Shown here: piece after piece, positions 18,982 to 29,500 of the stretch
Layout of the letters: the number at the start of each line of letters is the position of its first letter
Numbering within the stretch: the first letter of the stretch is position 1
Assembly: GCA_964613795.1 (NCBI GenBank)
Contig: CAZTJR010000015.1
Coordinates: 5,225 to 69,224 of the forward strand
Length of the DNA: 64,000 bases
From: Chromatocurvus sp964613795
GTDB taxonomy: Bacteria; Pseudomonadota; Gammaproteobacteria; Pseudomonadales; Halieaceae
Reading direction: 5' to 3'
Position numbers and translations under genes: made by a program
Notes under the pieces: model-generated
What the model saw: only the letters and a program-made list of their open reading frames with translations
What the model was told of the DNA's origin: nothing
The model's database searches: none

Positions 18982-21501
18982 ATGAAGCGTTCCTTCGTCG
19001 ACAGCGCACTGCCGATACAGGCCGTCATTGGCGATATCCGAGCGGCCCTCATAGCGCAGGATACGCTGTTGCTCGAGGCGCCGCCGGGTGCTGGCAAAAC
19101 CACCGTGGTTCCGCTGGCGCTGCTGGATGAGCTCTGGCTGGCAGGGCGGCGCATCGTCGTCCTGCAGCCGCGGCGTCTCGCAGCGCGCACTGCGGCGGCG
19201 CGCATGGCGGAATTGCTCGGCGAAGCGGTTGGCGAAACGGTGGGCTACCGTATCCGGCTTGACAGCAGGGTGAGCGCGCGCACCCGTATTGAGGTGATTA
19301 CCGAGGGTGTCCTGCTGCGTATGCTGCGGGAGGATCCGGCCCTGGAGACCGTTGGGCTGCTGATCTTCGACGAGTTTCACGAGCGCTCGGTCGATGCCGA
19401 TCTCGGTCTGGCGTTGGCGCGTCACGCTCGCGCTACCTTTGAGGCCGCCAACCCGGCGCGCATTATCGTCATGTCTGCGACGCTGGGAGATGCCTCGCTG
19501 GAGCGCTACCTCGACGCGCCGAGGATACGCTGCGAGGGTCGCCAGCACCCGGTTACGCTGCGCTATGGCGCAGCGAGCAGGCCGCGGGAGTCTGTGGTGG
19601 ACAGCATGGTCGCGGCGCTCGAGACAGCCTGTCGTGACCACCCGCTGAGCAGTGTGCTGGCTTTTCTACCCGGGCGTGGCGAGATCCATCGTGTCGCGGC
19701 GCGCCTGTCACTGCCGGCGGATACCCACGTGCACCCACTGTACGGGGACCTGGAGCTGTCGGCGCAGCGTCGAGCTATCGCGCCCTGTGCTGCGGGCACT
19801 CGCAAGGTGGTGCTGGCAACCAACGTCGCGGAAACCAGTCTGACCATCAATGGGGTGGATGTGGTGGTGGATGCCGGACTGGAGCGCCAGGCGCGCTTTG
19901 ACCCGGGCAGCGGCATGAGCCGCCTGCACACGCAAGCCATCTCTCAGGCGTCGGCCTTGCAGCGTGCCGGTCGCGCCGGCCGCCTGCGCCCTGGCTTCTG
20001 CTATCGCTTGTGGAGTGAGTCGCGCCAGGCTCAGTTGAGTCGGGACCGCAGCGCCGGCATCGAGGTAGCTGATCTCGCGCCGCTGGTTCTGCAGCTGTTT
20101 GCTTTCGGTATCTATGACCCGGAGGAACTCGACTGGCTGACACCGCCACCTGCCGGGCCCTTTGCACAGGCAGTAGAACTGCTGACAGTCCTGGGTGCGA
20201 TTGCGGGCGAGCCGGGAAAGCGTCGCATGACAGCGCACGGCAGCGCCATGGCGGAGCTCGCCGTGCACCCGCGACTGGCGCACCTGCTGCTGGTGGGCCG
20301 GGATATCGCGGCGGCGCGCCACGCCAGCCTGATCGCCGCAGCACTTTCCGAAGGCCCGCCCCGGCTGGCGGGGTCGGTGGATCTGCAGGGCTGGCTCGAC
20401 CTGCTGGACGGCAGGGAGGCACCATCCGGGCAGCTCAAGCCCTGGGTGACGCGCACCCGCGAGGTCGCCGCGCAGCTGCGCCGACAGCTGCCGAGCAGTG
20501 ATGTTGTCACATTTGCGCGACCCGATGACGCGCAGCTCACCGGCTATCTGCTGGCCTGCGCCTACCCGGACCGCATTGCGCGGCGCCGCCACAGTGGGGC
20601 CTATCAGCTCAGCAATGGTCGCAGCGCCCGTTTTGAGACTGCATCACCGCTGCAGCGGGAAAAGTGGCTGGCGGTGGCGGAAGTCAGCGGCATGTCCGGT
20701 GGACGCAGCGATACCATTCGCGCGGCAGCGCCACTGGATGTCCGTCTGTTCGCATCGCATCTGGCGTCGCTGCCGCGGGAGCAGACGCAGGTGGCCTGGG
20801 ATCGTCAGACTGGCCTGTTTGTCGCCGAGCGTCAGCGACGCGTCGGCGCCCTGCTGCTGACAAGCGAAAAGCTGAGCGACATTACGGATGACCAGCGCAT
20901 CGACGGCCTGCTGGCGCTGATTGTCGAGGCGGACCTCGACCCGCTTCCCTGGACAGACGCGGCTGAGACGTATCGCGCCCGTGCCGCGCTGATGGCATCG
21001 CTGGTCCCGGACTGGCCCGCCTTTGACCGGCGCAGCCTGGGCGACACCGCGGCCGACTGGCTGGCGCTCTATCTCGCGCCGGTAAAAAGACTGTCCGATC
21101 TGAAAAGGATCGATCTGCTCGGCGCGTTGCAGGCGCGGCTCAGCTTTGCCCAGCAGCAGCAGCTCGACTGCTGGTTGCCAGAACGCTGCGAGGTGCCATC
21201 GGGATCCCGCGTGAAAATCGACTATTCACAGCAGCCGCCGGCGCTGCCGGTAAAGCTGCAGGAAATGTTCGGTGCCCGCGAGACGCCGTCGCTTGCCGAG
21301 GGACGCCTGGCCCTTGTGGTGCATCTTCTTTCCCCGGCGGGCAGGCCGCTGCAGGTCACACAGGATCTTGTCAGCTTCTGGAGCGATGGCTATGACGCCG
21401 TCAAAAAGGAGATGAGGGGTCGCTACCCAAAGCATCCCTGGCCGGACGATCCGCTGCAGGCTGTCGCTACGGCGCACACGAAAAAGCGGCTTTCCCGGTA
21501 G
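18982..21501 (+). CDS. hrpB: ATP-dependent helicase HrpB
   Basis: 839 residues, DEAH/RHA-type helicase of unknown physiological substrate, cytosolic. Walker A APPGAGKTT (33-41), Walker B FDEFHERS, motif III VMSATL, motif VI QRAGRAGRLRPG, then the HA2 region and the C-terminal HrpB-specific domain ending near KHPWPDDP, which is the diagnostic end of HrpB. Start at 18982 (MKRSFVDSAL) gives the family length; the frame is open upstream to 18748 but that extension is low in similarity and lacks helicase features. Divergent from pckA. Confidence 0.96.
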   Translation: MKRSFVDSALPIQAVIGDIRAALIAQDTLLLEAPPGAGKTTVVPLALLDELWLAGRRIVVLQPRRLAARTAAARMAELLGEAVGETVGYRIRLDSRVSARTRIEVITEGVLLRMLREDPALETVGLLIFDEFHERSVDADLGLALARHARATFEAANPARIIVMSATLGDASLERYLDAPRIRCEGRQHPVTLRYGAASRPRESVVDSMVAALETACRDHPLSSVLAFLPGRGEIHRVAARLSLPADTHVHPLYGDLELSAQRRAIAPCAAGTRKVVLATNVAETSLTINGVDVVVDAGLERQARFDPGSGMSRLHTQAISQASALQRAGRAGRLRPGFCYRLWSESRQAQLSRDRSAGIEVADLAPLVLQLFAFGIYDPEELDWLTPPPAGPFAQAVELLTVLGAIAGEPGKRRMTAHGSAMAELAVHPRLAHLLLVGRDIAAARHASLIAAALSEGPPRLAGSVDLQGWLDLLDGREAPSGQLKPWVTRTREVAAQLRRQLPSSDVVTFARPDDAQLTGYLLACAYPDRIARRRHSGAYQLSNGRSARFETASPLQREKWLAVAEVSGMSGGRSDTIRAAAPLDVRLFASHLASLPREQTQVAWDRQTGLFVAERQRRVGALLLTSEKLSDITDDQRIDGLLALIVEADLDPLPWTDAAETYRARAALMASLVPDWPAFDRRSLGDTAADWLALYLAPVKRLSDLKRIDLLGALQARLSFAQQQQLDCWLPERCEVPSGSRVKIDYSQQPPALPVKLQEMFGARETPSLAEGRLALVVHLLSPAGRPLQVTQDLVSFWSDGYDAVKKEMRGRYPKHPWPDDPLQAVATAHTKKRLSR

Positions 21502-21617
21502 GACAGGCGCTGACGAAGGGTATGCTGTGTGTCGCTGGGCGTGGGCGACCTACGTATGTTTTGCTGTGTGACGCTACCCCGGTTTTGCTTGTGGACTGCA
21601 ACCGATAGAATTCAGGA

Positions 21618-22094
21618 ATGACGCCCGCCAACATTGATGAGTTCCACTACGTCACCTCCGAGGTGCTGTGCCAGCTCTATGCGGTCTTTCCCGTTCGTCA
21701 TCTGCTGCTGGTGGAGGACCTGATCGGTCCGATACAGTGGGATATGACCGGCCTGCCGGATCGCAAGTCGCAGGCCTGCTTTGAAACGCTGATCTGGCTT
21801 TCCGCGCATGACCTGCTGAGATTCCGCAGCATAGAGCCGCGCAATATCGGTATCGAGGGTGCGGTGCTCACGCAGAAGGCCTTTGTTCTGCTCACTGGCT
21901 CGGTCACCTGGGATTCTGGCGAACCCCTCAGCCGGGTTGATGCCATGCAGGAAGCGCGGCAGCAGCTTGCCTATAGTGATCTCGGCGCCATCATCAACGA
22001 TCTGCTGCGGGCAAATTGCCAGTGGGGCGCGCCGACTGCGGCGGCGCCACTGAGCAGGACCACGGCATTTGCCGTCGTGAGCGAGGGCGACTGA
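21618..22094 (+). CDS. Conserved hypothetical protein, helical
   Basis: 158 residues, not recognised. Predicted helical with two segments resembling a small winged-helix-like or helical-bundle protein (TSEVLCQLYAVFPVRHLLLVE; CFETLIWLSAHDLL), then a strand-turn region (IEGAVLTQKAFVLLTG). No signal peptide or membrane segment. An AGGA sits immediately before the ATG, closer than usual. Convergent with the S9 peptidase gene, only 3 bases apart. Codon usage looks normal for the window. Confidence 0.65.
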   Translation: MTPANIDEFHYVTSEVLCQLYAVFPVRHLLLVEDLIGPIQWDMTGLPDRKSQACFETLIWLSAHDLLRFRSIEPRNIGIEGAVLTQKAFVLLTGSVTWDSGEPLSRVDAMQEARQQLAYSDLGAIINDLLRANCQWGAPTAAAPLSRTTAFAVVSEGD

Positions 22095-22097
22095 CGC

Positions 22098-24398
22098 CTA
22101 CTTCAGATGCTCCTCGAGATACCGGGTCATGGTTGAGTAGAGGTGCAGCTCGGTGCCGTCACCCAGCGTGAGCGCATGCCGGCGGTTCGGGTAGGGCAGA
22201 AAATCAAAGGGCTTGTTCAGCCGCACCAGTTCGTCGATGAGTCGCTCGGCGCTCTGGTAATGCACGTTGTCGTCGCCGGTACCGTGAATCAGCAGCAGCT
22301 TGCCCTCAAGGCCGGCCGCGTGGGTAATGGGTGAACCCTGAACATAGCCCTCGGCGTGCTCGTCGGGCAGTCCGGAATAGCGCTCCTGATAAATGGCGTC
22401 ATACAGACGCTGGTCACTCACTGGTGCCCGGGATATGCCCACACTGTAGGCCTCGGGGTGGCGGAACAGCATGTTGAGCGTCATCGATCCGCCGCCGGAA
22501 TGCCCCCAGATACCCACGCGCTCGGGGTCGAGGTAGTCGTATCTGGCCAACAGGGCCTGCAGGCCGTCGTATTGATCCCGCGAAGACAGTACGCCGATGC
22601 CGCCATACAGCGATTTGCGCCAGTCCCGCCCCTTGAGTGCAGGCGTGCCCCGGTTGTCGATCGAGGCGACCGCATAGCCACGCTGGGTCATGAGCCAGTG
22701 CCAGAGATTGCGATCCCCGACCCAGCGGTCGCGAACGGTCTGGCCGGCGACCTCGCCGTAGACGTACATCAGCAGGGGATACGATTGTTTGCGGTCAAAG
22801 TTTGCGGGGCGAAGCATGAATCCATCCATGGCCAGGCCGTCCCGCGCCTTGACGCTGAAGAATTCCGGATCGCCGCCCGCCAGCGCGGAGAGTCGCTCGC
22901 GCAGCGCCCTGTTATCCTCGAGCATACGGCGTTCAGTGTGGTCGGGCAGAGAGACGAGACGGTACTGCGGCGGCTGCAGCAGGCGCGAATGCCGGTGAAT
23001 CGCGTGCTCGCCATTGTCGGCGATGTCGTAGACGTTATCACCGCTGAACGACTCCGGCGTGATGCGCGCGGCCTCATTGCTGCTATCAAGCGTTGTCCTG
23101 AACAGGTAGCGCGATGCGCTGTCATCGGGCGACGCCGTGAAGTACAGCGCATTGTCCGCCTCGTTGACGGCGACCAGTTGCGCGATGTCGTAGTCACCGG
23201 GAGTGAGATCGACCAGCGAACTGCCGTCGCGGGATACCCGATAGATGTGACGCCAGCCACTGCGCTCGCTGATGAGCGTGAAGAACATTCCGTCCTGCAG
23301 CCATTCGACATCGTGGAAGTCGTCAAGATGGGTGGCTTCCTCGTCCACCAGCACCGGGGTCAGCGAGCCATCTGAGGCATCGGCATAATAAAACTGGTTG
23401 CGGTTCTGACGCCGGTTGACCTGCTGTAGCAGTACCGCATCGCTGGCGCCCGCCCACTGCATGCGCGGGATGTAGTGCTGCCGGGGGTCGCCGGGCGGCT
23501 CCACCCAGACAGGGTCGCCACCCTCGACCGACACTATGCCGATGCGCGCAGCGGAAACCGTTTCACCCACTTTCGGGTAGGGAATGCGCGTGACGTTGGG
23601 GTAGAGCGCCGATGTGTTGTCAATGATGAGAAAATCGCGGACGCCCGAGGTGTCGAACTGCCAGAAGGCAATGCGTGCGCCATCGGGGCTGAAGCGAAAA
23701 CCGTCGCGAATGCTGAATTCCTCCTCGTAGGCCCAGCTCATGATGCCGTTGATGATGGCGTCGGAGTCACGCTCGGTGAGTGTCTGGATATCGCCGCTGT
23801 CGTTCTCCAGATAAATATCTGCGTCGCGGACATAGGCCACGGCCCGTCCATCCGGAGAAAACTTGGCAAACTGCAGTGACGAGGGTGCGGCATCCGGGCC
23901 GCCGAGCTGTCTGAGATGGCCGGTGTCCAGATTCAGCACCCAGTAGTCGCCGCGGCTTTTCACCCGCCATACCTGCCTGCTGTTCGTGTAGATCAGCAGA
24001 CGACGCCGGTCGTCGGACCAGGCGTAGTCGTCAACGGCCAGCGGGGTATCCCGGCCTTCCGGCGTGAGCTGCTTTGTCGTGACCAGCACCCGGCGTTCCA
24101 GGGAGTCGAGATCGTAGGCCACGATCTCCTGGGGTGGCGGTATTTCCTCGCCGCTGTCATCGAGTTCGGCCTCGCGCTCTTCCTGACCGGGTGCGGGCTC
24201 GAGCGCGGTGTAGGCGTTCTCCGCGGTCAACCACTGGGTGGCCCCGGGTTCCTTTGCCTCGTAGTCCTCCGTAGCGAAAATGGCTTCGTTGGTGAGCATG
24301 GTGTTTGCTTGCAGCGCGTCGTCGGCGGCTGTCGGTGCTGGGTCAATGGCGCCCAGGGCGAGAAGAATCATGCAGAGCGCAACGGGTGGCAGAGTCAT
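22098..24398 (-). CDS. Exported dipeptidyl-peptidase IV-type S9 peptidase
   Basis: 766 residues with signal peptide (MTLPPVALCMILLALGAI). N-terminal eight-bladed DPP-IV propeller (about 60-490) and C-terminal alpha/beta-hydrolase. Catalytic Ser634 in GHSGGG, Asp at 709-710 in HGTGDDNVHY and His741 in NRRHAL. The propeller carries the double-Glu pair in WAYEEEF that in DPP-IV binds the substrate N-terminus, so it probably releases X-Pro or X-Ala dipeptides in the periplasm. ATG preceded by AAAGG at 7 bases. Monocistronic. Confidence 0.94.
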   Translation of the reverse strand: MTLPPVALCMILLALGAIDPAPTAADDALQANTMLTNEAIFATEDYEAKEPGATQWLTAENAYTALEPAPGQEEREAELDDSGEEIPPPQEIVAYDLDSLERRVLVTTKQLTPEGRDTPLAVDDYAWSDDRRRLLIYTNSRQVWRVKSRGDYWVLNLDTGHLRQLGGPDAAPSSLQFAKFSPDGRAVAYVRDADIYLENDSGDIQTLTERDSDAIINGIMSWAYEEEFSIRDGFRFSPDGARIAFWQFDTSGVRDFLIIDNTSALYPNVTRIPYPKVGETVSAARIGIVSVEGGDPVWVEPPGDPRQHYIPRMQWAGASDAVLLQQVNRRQNRNQFYYADASDGSLTPVLVDEEATHLDDFHDVEWLQDGMFFTLISERSGWRHIYRVSRDGSSLVDLTPGDYDIAQLVAVNEADNALYFTASPDDSASRYLFRTTLDSSNEAARITPESFSGDNVYDIADNGEHAIHRHSRLLQPPQYRLVSLPDHTERRMLEDNRALRERLSALAGGDPEFFSVKARDGLAMDGFMLRPANFDRKQSYPLLMYVYGEVAGQTVRDRWVGDRNLWHWLMTQRGYAVASIDNRGTPALKGRDWRKSLYGGIGVLSSRDQYDGLQALLARYDYLDPERVGIWGHSGGGSMTLNMLFRHPEAYSVGISRAPVSDQRLYDAIYQERYSGLPDEHAEGYVQGSPITHAAGLEGKLLLIHGTGDDNVHYQSAERLIDELVRLNKPFDFLPYPNRRHALTLGDGTELHLYSTMTRYLEEHLK

Positions 24399-24534
24399 GG
24401 GATGCCTTTGTCAGCTAAGGTGGGATACGTCACCCGAAGTCTCGCTTTACCGGCGTCTGAGGTCAACGCCCACCGGGTGGGGGCCGATGCTATAGTCACA
24501 ACACAGGAACATCGAGCGCGAGGAGAGACTTACC

Positions 24535-24981
24535 ATGCAACACGCTGTGACTTGCTGGCCGGTGCGTCGGTCGTTTACCGGCCTGCTCGGCTTAATGCTG
24601 CTGGCCGTCTGTCTGACGGTCGCCGTTTCCGCGTCTGCCGCTGATGAGCTCCAGGCGATCCGCGACACGGTGTTTGATTATTTCGAGGGCATCAACCAGG
24701 TGGATCGGGATCGACTTGAGCGCGCGTTCGACCCCAGCGCGGCACTGAAGAGCGTGGATGAGTCGGGCGCGCTGGTGGTGGAGCCGATAGCGGATGCGAT
24801 GGCCCGCTGGATGCGAGGGCAGGTCACCGAGCGGCGCGGCGATATTCTGTCGATTGACAGGGCGGGCGGCCAGGTCGCACGCGTGGTGTTTGATTTCGAC
24901 GGCGACTACGTGGATTTCCTGACCCTGGTGAAGCTGAACGGCCACTGGCGGATTATCGACAAGGTGTTTATCCGCACTTAG
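24535..24981 (+). CDS. Secreted NTF2-like (lumazine-binding type) protein
   Basis: 148 residues with a signal peptide (about 1-36, ending SASAADE). The mature part is an NTF2-like cone fold of about 110 residues (AIRDTVFDYFEGINQVDRDR ... LVKLNGHWRIIDKVFI), a pattern of the putative lumazine-binding/SnoaL-like group that usually binds small hydrophobic ligands. No catalytic residues can be assigned. GAGGAGAGACT lies just before the ATG. Sits between the divergently placed S9 peptidase and a convergent aminotransferase gene. Confidence 0.85.
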   Translation: MQHAVTCWPVRRSFTGLLGLMLLAVCLTVAVSASAADELQAIRDTVFDYFEGINQVDRDRLERAFDPSAALKSVDESGALVVEPIADAMARWMRGQVTERRGDILSIDRAGGQVARVVFDFDGDYVDFLTLVKLNGHWRIIDKVFIRT

Positions 24982-24999
24982 CTGTACACCCTCGGGCCG

Positions 25000-26298
25000 T
25001 CAGGCGCGAAGTCGCTGCATGGCGTCCGTCAGTGCCGCGATTTCCCGGGGGCTGGTAAATACCTGCGGCGTTATCCGCACGCAGTGCCCGCTGGCGAGGC
25101 CTTTGCGGACCACGGTGAAAATGCCAAACTCCTGTTCAAGACGCTGCTGCAGCTGTTGTACATCGTCGGTGCCGGATTTGCCCGTAAGGCGAAAGGCGCC
25201 CATTCCGGTCCATGACGTCTCGTCGGCGCCACCGAGAACCTCGATGTGCGGCATATTCTCTGCTTCACCGGTCCACAGGCCGCGCAGGTAGCGCAGTCGG
25301 GCCTCCTTGTTGGCGCCACCTATCCGGTCGTGAAAATCCAGTGCGTCGGGAATGCTCAGCATGGCGGCGAAATTGGCGGTTCCCATATGGATGCGCGTCG
25401 CTGCCCGCGTGTTGTCCGGATCTGCCTCGCCCGGGAAGGGCGCAATTTTTTCCAGGGTTCCACGGCGCATGTAGAGTGCGCCGACCCCCACCGGACTGCC
25501 GATCCACTTGTGCAGGTTGAAGCCTGCCCAGTCAACCCCGAGCTCGCTGATGCGGTAGTCGAGAAGGCCCCAGGATTGCGCGCTGTCGCAGATAACATCA
25601 ATGCCCCTCTGCCTTGCTTCTGCCGCAATTGCCGCGACCGGGATCACCAGTCCGTGCTGGTTGCTGACATGGGTCAGGAGCATGAGCCTGAGATCGGGGT
25701 GGGCGTCGAAGGCCTGTCGATAGCGATCGAGAATCGCCTGCTGTGTTGCGCGGGCGGGCAGCTCTATCATCACGGCGCTTACGCCGCGCGATGATGCCAG
25801 CCAGTGCATGGTGGTCTTGAACTGGGGGTAGTCGACATCGGCGTACAGCACGGCATCTCCCGCGCCGAGTCCCCGATACTGGCGGATCAGATTCTGTATG
25901 GCCTCGGAGGCGTTGCGGGTGAGGACGATCTCGTCGTCATGGGCACCGAGAGCCTGCGCGATACGCCGGACTGAGCGCCCGACGTCGGCGGGGTAGTGCC
26001 TGCGACCGTAAACCGAGTTGCCGGCGTTTACCCGGCGCGTGGCGTCTAGATAGGCCTCTTGAACGGGCCCGGCCATCCTGCCCCAGTAACCGTGCTCAAG
26101 ATTCACGATGCCGTCGTTGCGCTCGTAATGGCTTGCCACTTCGCGCCAGAAGTTCTCGTTTCTGGCCAGTGCCGACGGGCTCTGGTCTTCGGGCGGGGAC
26201 GGTAATGGCGCGCGCTCAGCGGCGAGCAGGCCGCGTGCCGGTGCTGCCGCAACGCCGGCGGCAAGCGCGGCAATAAGCTGTCTGCGTTTGAGCGTCAT
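25000..26298 (-). CDS. Exported PLP aminotransferase class V (isopenicillin-N-epimerase-like)
   Basis: 432 residues, fold-type I PLP enzyme. The N-terminus has a twin-arginine-type leader (KRRQLIAALAAGVAAAPARG), implying export in folded form with cofactor. Conserved features: the PLP-ring Asp (about 238) in DVICDSAQSWG and the Schiff-base Lys (about 264) in NLHKWIGSP. Related to cysteine desulfurases and EgtE-like C-S lyases; reaction unknown. Start at 26298 is supported by GGGAG 5 bases upstream; the longer frame to 26385 would bury the Tat leader. Confidence 0.9.
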   Translation of the reverse strand: MTLKRRQLIAALAAGVAAAPARGLLAAERAPLPSPPEDQSPSALARNENFWREVASHYERNDGIVNLEHGYWGRMAGPVQEAYLDATRRVNAGNSVYGRRHYPADVGRSVRRIAQALGAHDDEIVLTRNASEAIQNLIRQYRGLGAGDAVLYADVDYPQFKTTMHWLASSRGVSAVMIELPARATQQAILDRYRQAFDAHPDLRLMLLTHVSNQHGLVIPVAAIAAEARQRGIDVICDSAQSWGLLDYRISELGVDWAGFNLHKWIGSPVGVGALYMRRGTLEKIAPFPGEADPDNTRAATRIHMGTANFAAMLSIPDALDFHDRIGGANKEARLRYLRGLWTGEAENMPHIEVLGGADETSWTGMGAFRLTGKSGTDDVQQLQQRLEQEFGIFTVVRKGLASGHCVRITPQVFTSPREIAALTDAMQRLRA

Positions 26299-26465
26299 AA
26301 GGACTCCCGCGTTCCCGGTGTGCCGCAGCGCTTGCTGGCCGTTCGGCATTTTAAGCCTGAGAAGCAGCTTGCCAGATGTATTCATTTTCGGCCATTCATC
26401 ATTTCTGTTAATCAGATTTCCCGTCGCTGCCAGCTGGTGGCGAAACGGCGTACCTGTGTGCTAAG

Positions 26466-26479
26466 TTCGGAAGTCCGAA
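26466..26479. promoter_or_regulatory. Small inverted repeat upstream of BNR gene
   Basis: TTCGGA-AG-TCCGAA, a perfect 6-2-6 dyad, 21 bases before the ATG of the BNR protein and between divergent genes. Could be an operator or chance. Confidence 0.25.
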
Positions 26480-26500
26480 GAGAGATAATGAACGCACACT

Positions 26501-29500
26501 ATGAAAAAGATCCTTTCCTTTTTGCTGGTGGGTGCCTGTCTGACGTCTGCACCTGAGGGCCTGCGCGCGCAGGAGGCAAGTTTCGACCAGAGTGTCATCA
26601 AGGGCATGGAGTGGCGAAACATCGGGCCAGATCGCGGCGGGCGGTCTCTTGGCGTGGCCGGCAGTCCGGGCCGCAAGCACGAATACTACTTCGGTGCCGT
26701 CGGTGGCGGTCTCTGGAAGACGGTAGACGGCGGCCTGAACTGGAAGCCGGTGACTGATGGCCAGATAAGCAGTTCCTCGGTGGGCGCGGTGGCGGTGGCC
26801 GAGACCAACCCGGACATCGTCTATATCGGCACCGGCGAAACGCAGCTGCGCGGCAATATCATACAGGGTGATGGGGTCTACAAATCCACTGACGCCGGGG
26901 AGACCTGGGAGAACGTCGGTCTGCGTGACACTCAGGCGATTGCGCGGGTTCGTGTTCACCCTACCGATCCCGATATCGTTTTCGTGGCGGCGCTTGGCCA
27001 CCCCTACGGCCCGAATGAGCAACGCGGCATTTTCAGGAGCAAAGATGGGGGAGCAACCTGGGACAAGGTGCTCTTTGCCAGCGAAAAGGCCGGCGGTGCA
27101 GACCTGATCATTGACCGCAGGAATCCGGAGACGGTGTACGCATCTATCTGGGAAGTCTATCGCACGCCCTGGAAAATGTGGGGCGGTGGTGGCGACAGTG
27201 GCCTGTGGAAGTCAACCGACGGCGGCGATACCTGGGAAGAGCTGACCGACAATCCGGGGCTGGCGGAAAAGCCGGTGGGCAAGATTGGCATTACCGTCTC
27301 CCCGGTCAATTCCGACCGCCTGTGGGCACTTGTGGAATCGGCCGACGGCGGTGTGTTCCGCTCGGATGACGCCGGCGCTACCTGGACCCATGTCAACAGC
27401 GACAGGAAACTGCGGCAGCGGGCGTTCTACTACACCCGCATCTACGCCGATCCGAAAGACGAGAACACGGTCTATGCGCTGAATACCGGGTTTTACAAAT
27501 CCACCGATGGCGGTGAAACCTTCGATACCACCATCACCGTTCCCCATGGCGACAACCACGATCTGTGGATTGACCCGAACGATCCCGAGAGAATGGTCAA
27601 CGCAAACGATGGCGGTGGCAACGTGTCGATCAATGGCGGCGAGTCATGGACGGATCAGAATTTTCCGACGTCACAGCTCTATCACATCATGGTCACCAGC
27701 GATTTTCCTTACCACGTATGCGGGGCGCAGCAGGATAACTCGACCCTGTGCATTCCCAATGAGGGCTGGGATTTCAAGCAGGCGCGGGGACCCTCCTCGG
27801 AATACTATTATCCCGTGGGGGGCGGCGAAAGCGGCTATATCGCGCAGCATCCTGACAAGCCCGACTGGTTCTATGCGGGAAGCCAGGGTGCGCTCCTCAC
27901 GAAATTCAACCGCTCCACCGGCTATCTGCGCGATGTGCAGGTGTATCCCCGGTTCTTCTCCGGTGAACCCGCCAGCGCGCTGCCGGAACGATGGCAGTGG
28001 ACGTTTCCCATTGTGTTCTCACCAGTGGATTCCAGTCGGCTGTATACCAGTTCACAGCACGTATGGGTCAGCCGGGACGAGGGCCAGAGCTGGTCGAAGA
28101 TCAGTCCTGATCTGACCTATGCCGAGCCCGGGACCCTCGGCAAGACCGGCGGCGTTATCACCATGGACATGAATGGTCCGGAGATCTATGCCACCGTCTT
28201 TGCCCTGCAGCCGTCGCACCACGACGTGAATACGCTGTGGGCGGGCTCGGACGACGGCCTGGTGCACATCACGCGCGACCACGGCGACTCCTGGGAGAAC
28301 ATCACGCCGCCTGACCTGCCAAAGCACTCCAGAGTCAGCATTATCGAGGAATCCCGCCACAACCCGGGCACTGCGTATATTGCGGTAAAGCGCTACCAGA
28401 TGGACGATCGTAAACCCTACATCTGGAAAACCGCGGACTACGGTGAGTCGTGGACCAGGATCATTGATGGCATCCGCGAAGACGACTTCATCCACTCGGT
28501 GCGGGAAGACCGCGTGAAGCCCGGGCTGTTGTTTGCCGGCGGTGAGCACGCGGTGTATGTATCGTTCGATGACGGGGCCAACTGGCATTCGCTGCAGCTC
28601 AATATGCCCGATACCCAGATTGCCGATCTGCAGGTAACCGACAAGGACGTCGTGGCCGGGACGCACGGGCGATCCATTTATGTCCTGGACGACATTGCGC
28701 CACTGCGCGAGTACTCCTCGGAAGTGGCCAACAAGAAGTTCCACCTGTTCGAGCCACTGTATGCGGTGCGCAGGGTGCAGGAAGCCTCAATCCAGTACTA
28801 CCTGGCGGAAGAAGCCGAGGAAGTCAGCATTGCCATCATTGACAGCGACGGCAACATCATCGTGGAAAAGACCGGCACTGAGCCGGAGCCGGAGGAGGTC
28901 GACGATCCCTATGCACAGTGGTACGGGGCCCTGCCGATCGATCCGACCACGGCGCAGGGGCTCAACGTCTGGTCCTGGAACAACCGCTATGCCGGTGCAG
29001 CGGATTTCGACGGCATGATCATCTGGTCGGGCAGGCCGCAGCTGGGGCCGATTGCGCCGCCCGGGGAATACACCGTTCGAATGACGGTAGATGGCGACAC
29101 CCAGACCCGCACCTTCATGCTCAAGGCCGATCCGCGTTTCGACGTACCGGACGCGCACATCGAGGAGCAATTCGCTTTCACGATGAAAGTCAGGGATGCG
29201 CTTGATGCAGCCAACCGGGCCGTCATTCGCATACGCGATCTGAAAGCGCAGATTGATGAGCAGCTGGGCGATTCGCCGGCGCCGCCCGTGGTTGATGCCA
29301 CGGAAGACTTCAAGGCGAAGCTGAGCGCGGTGGAAGAGGCCATTTATCAGGTAAAGAACGTGAGCGGCCAGGATCCACTGAACTTCCCGATCAGGCTCAA
29401 CAACCGACTCGCTTATCTGCAGAAGAGCACGGAGAGCGGGGATGGTCTGCCGACTCAGGGGCAGCTCGATGTCTATGCGCTGCTCAAGGGCGAGCTGGAC

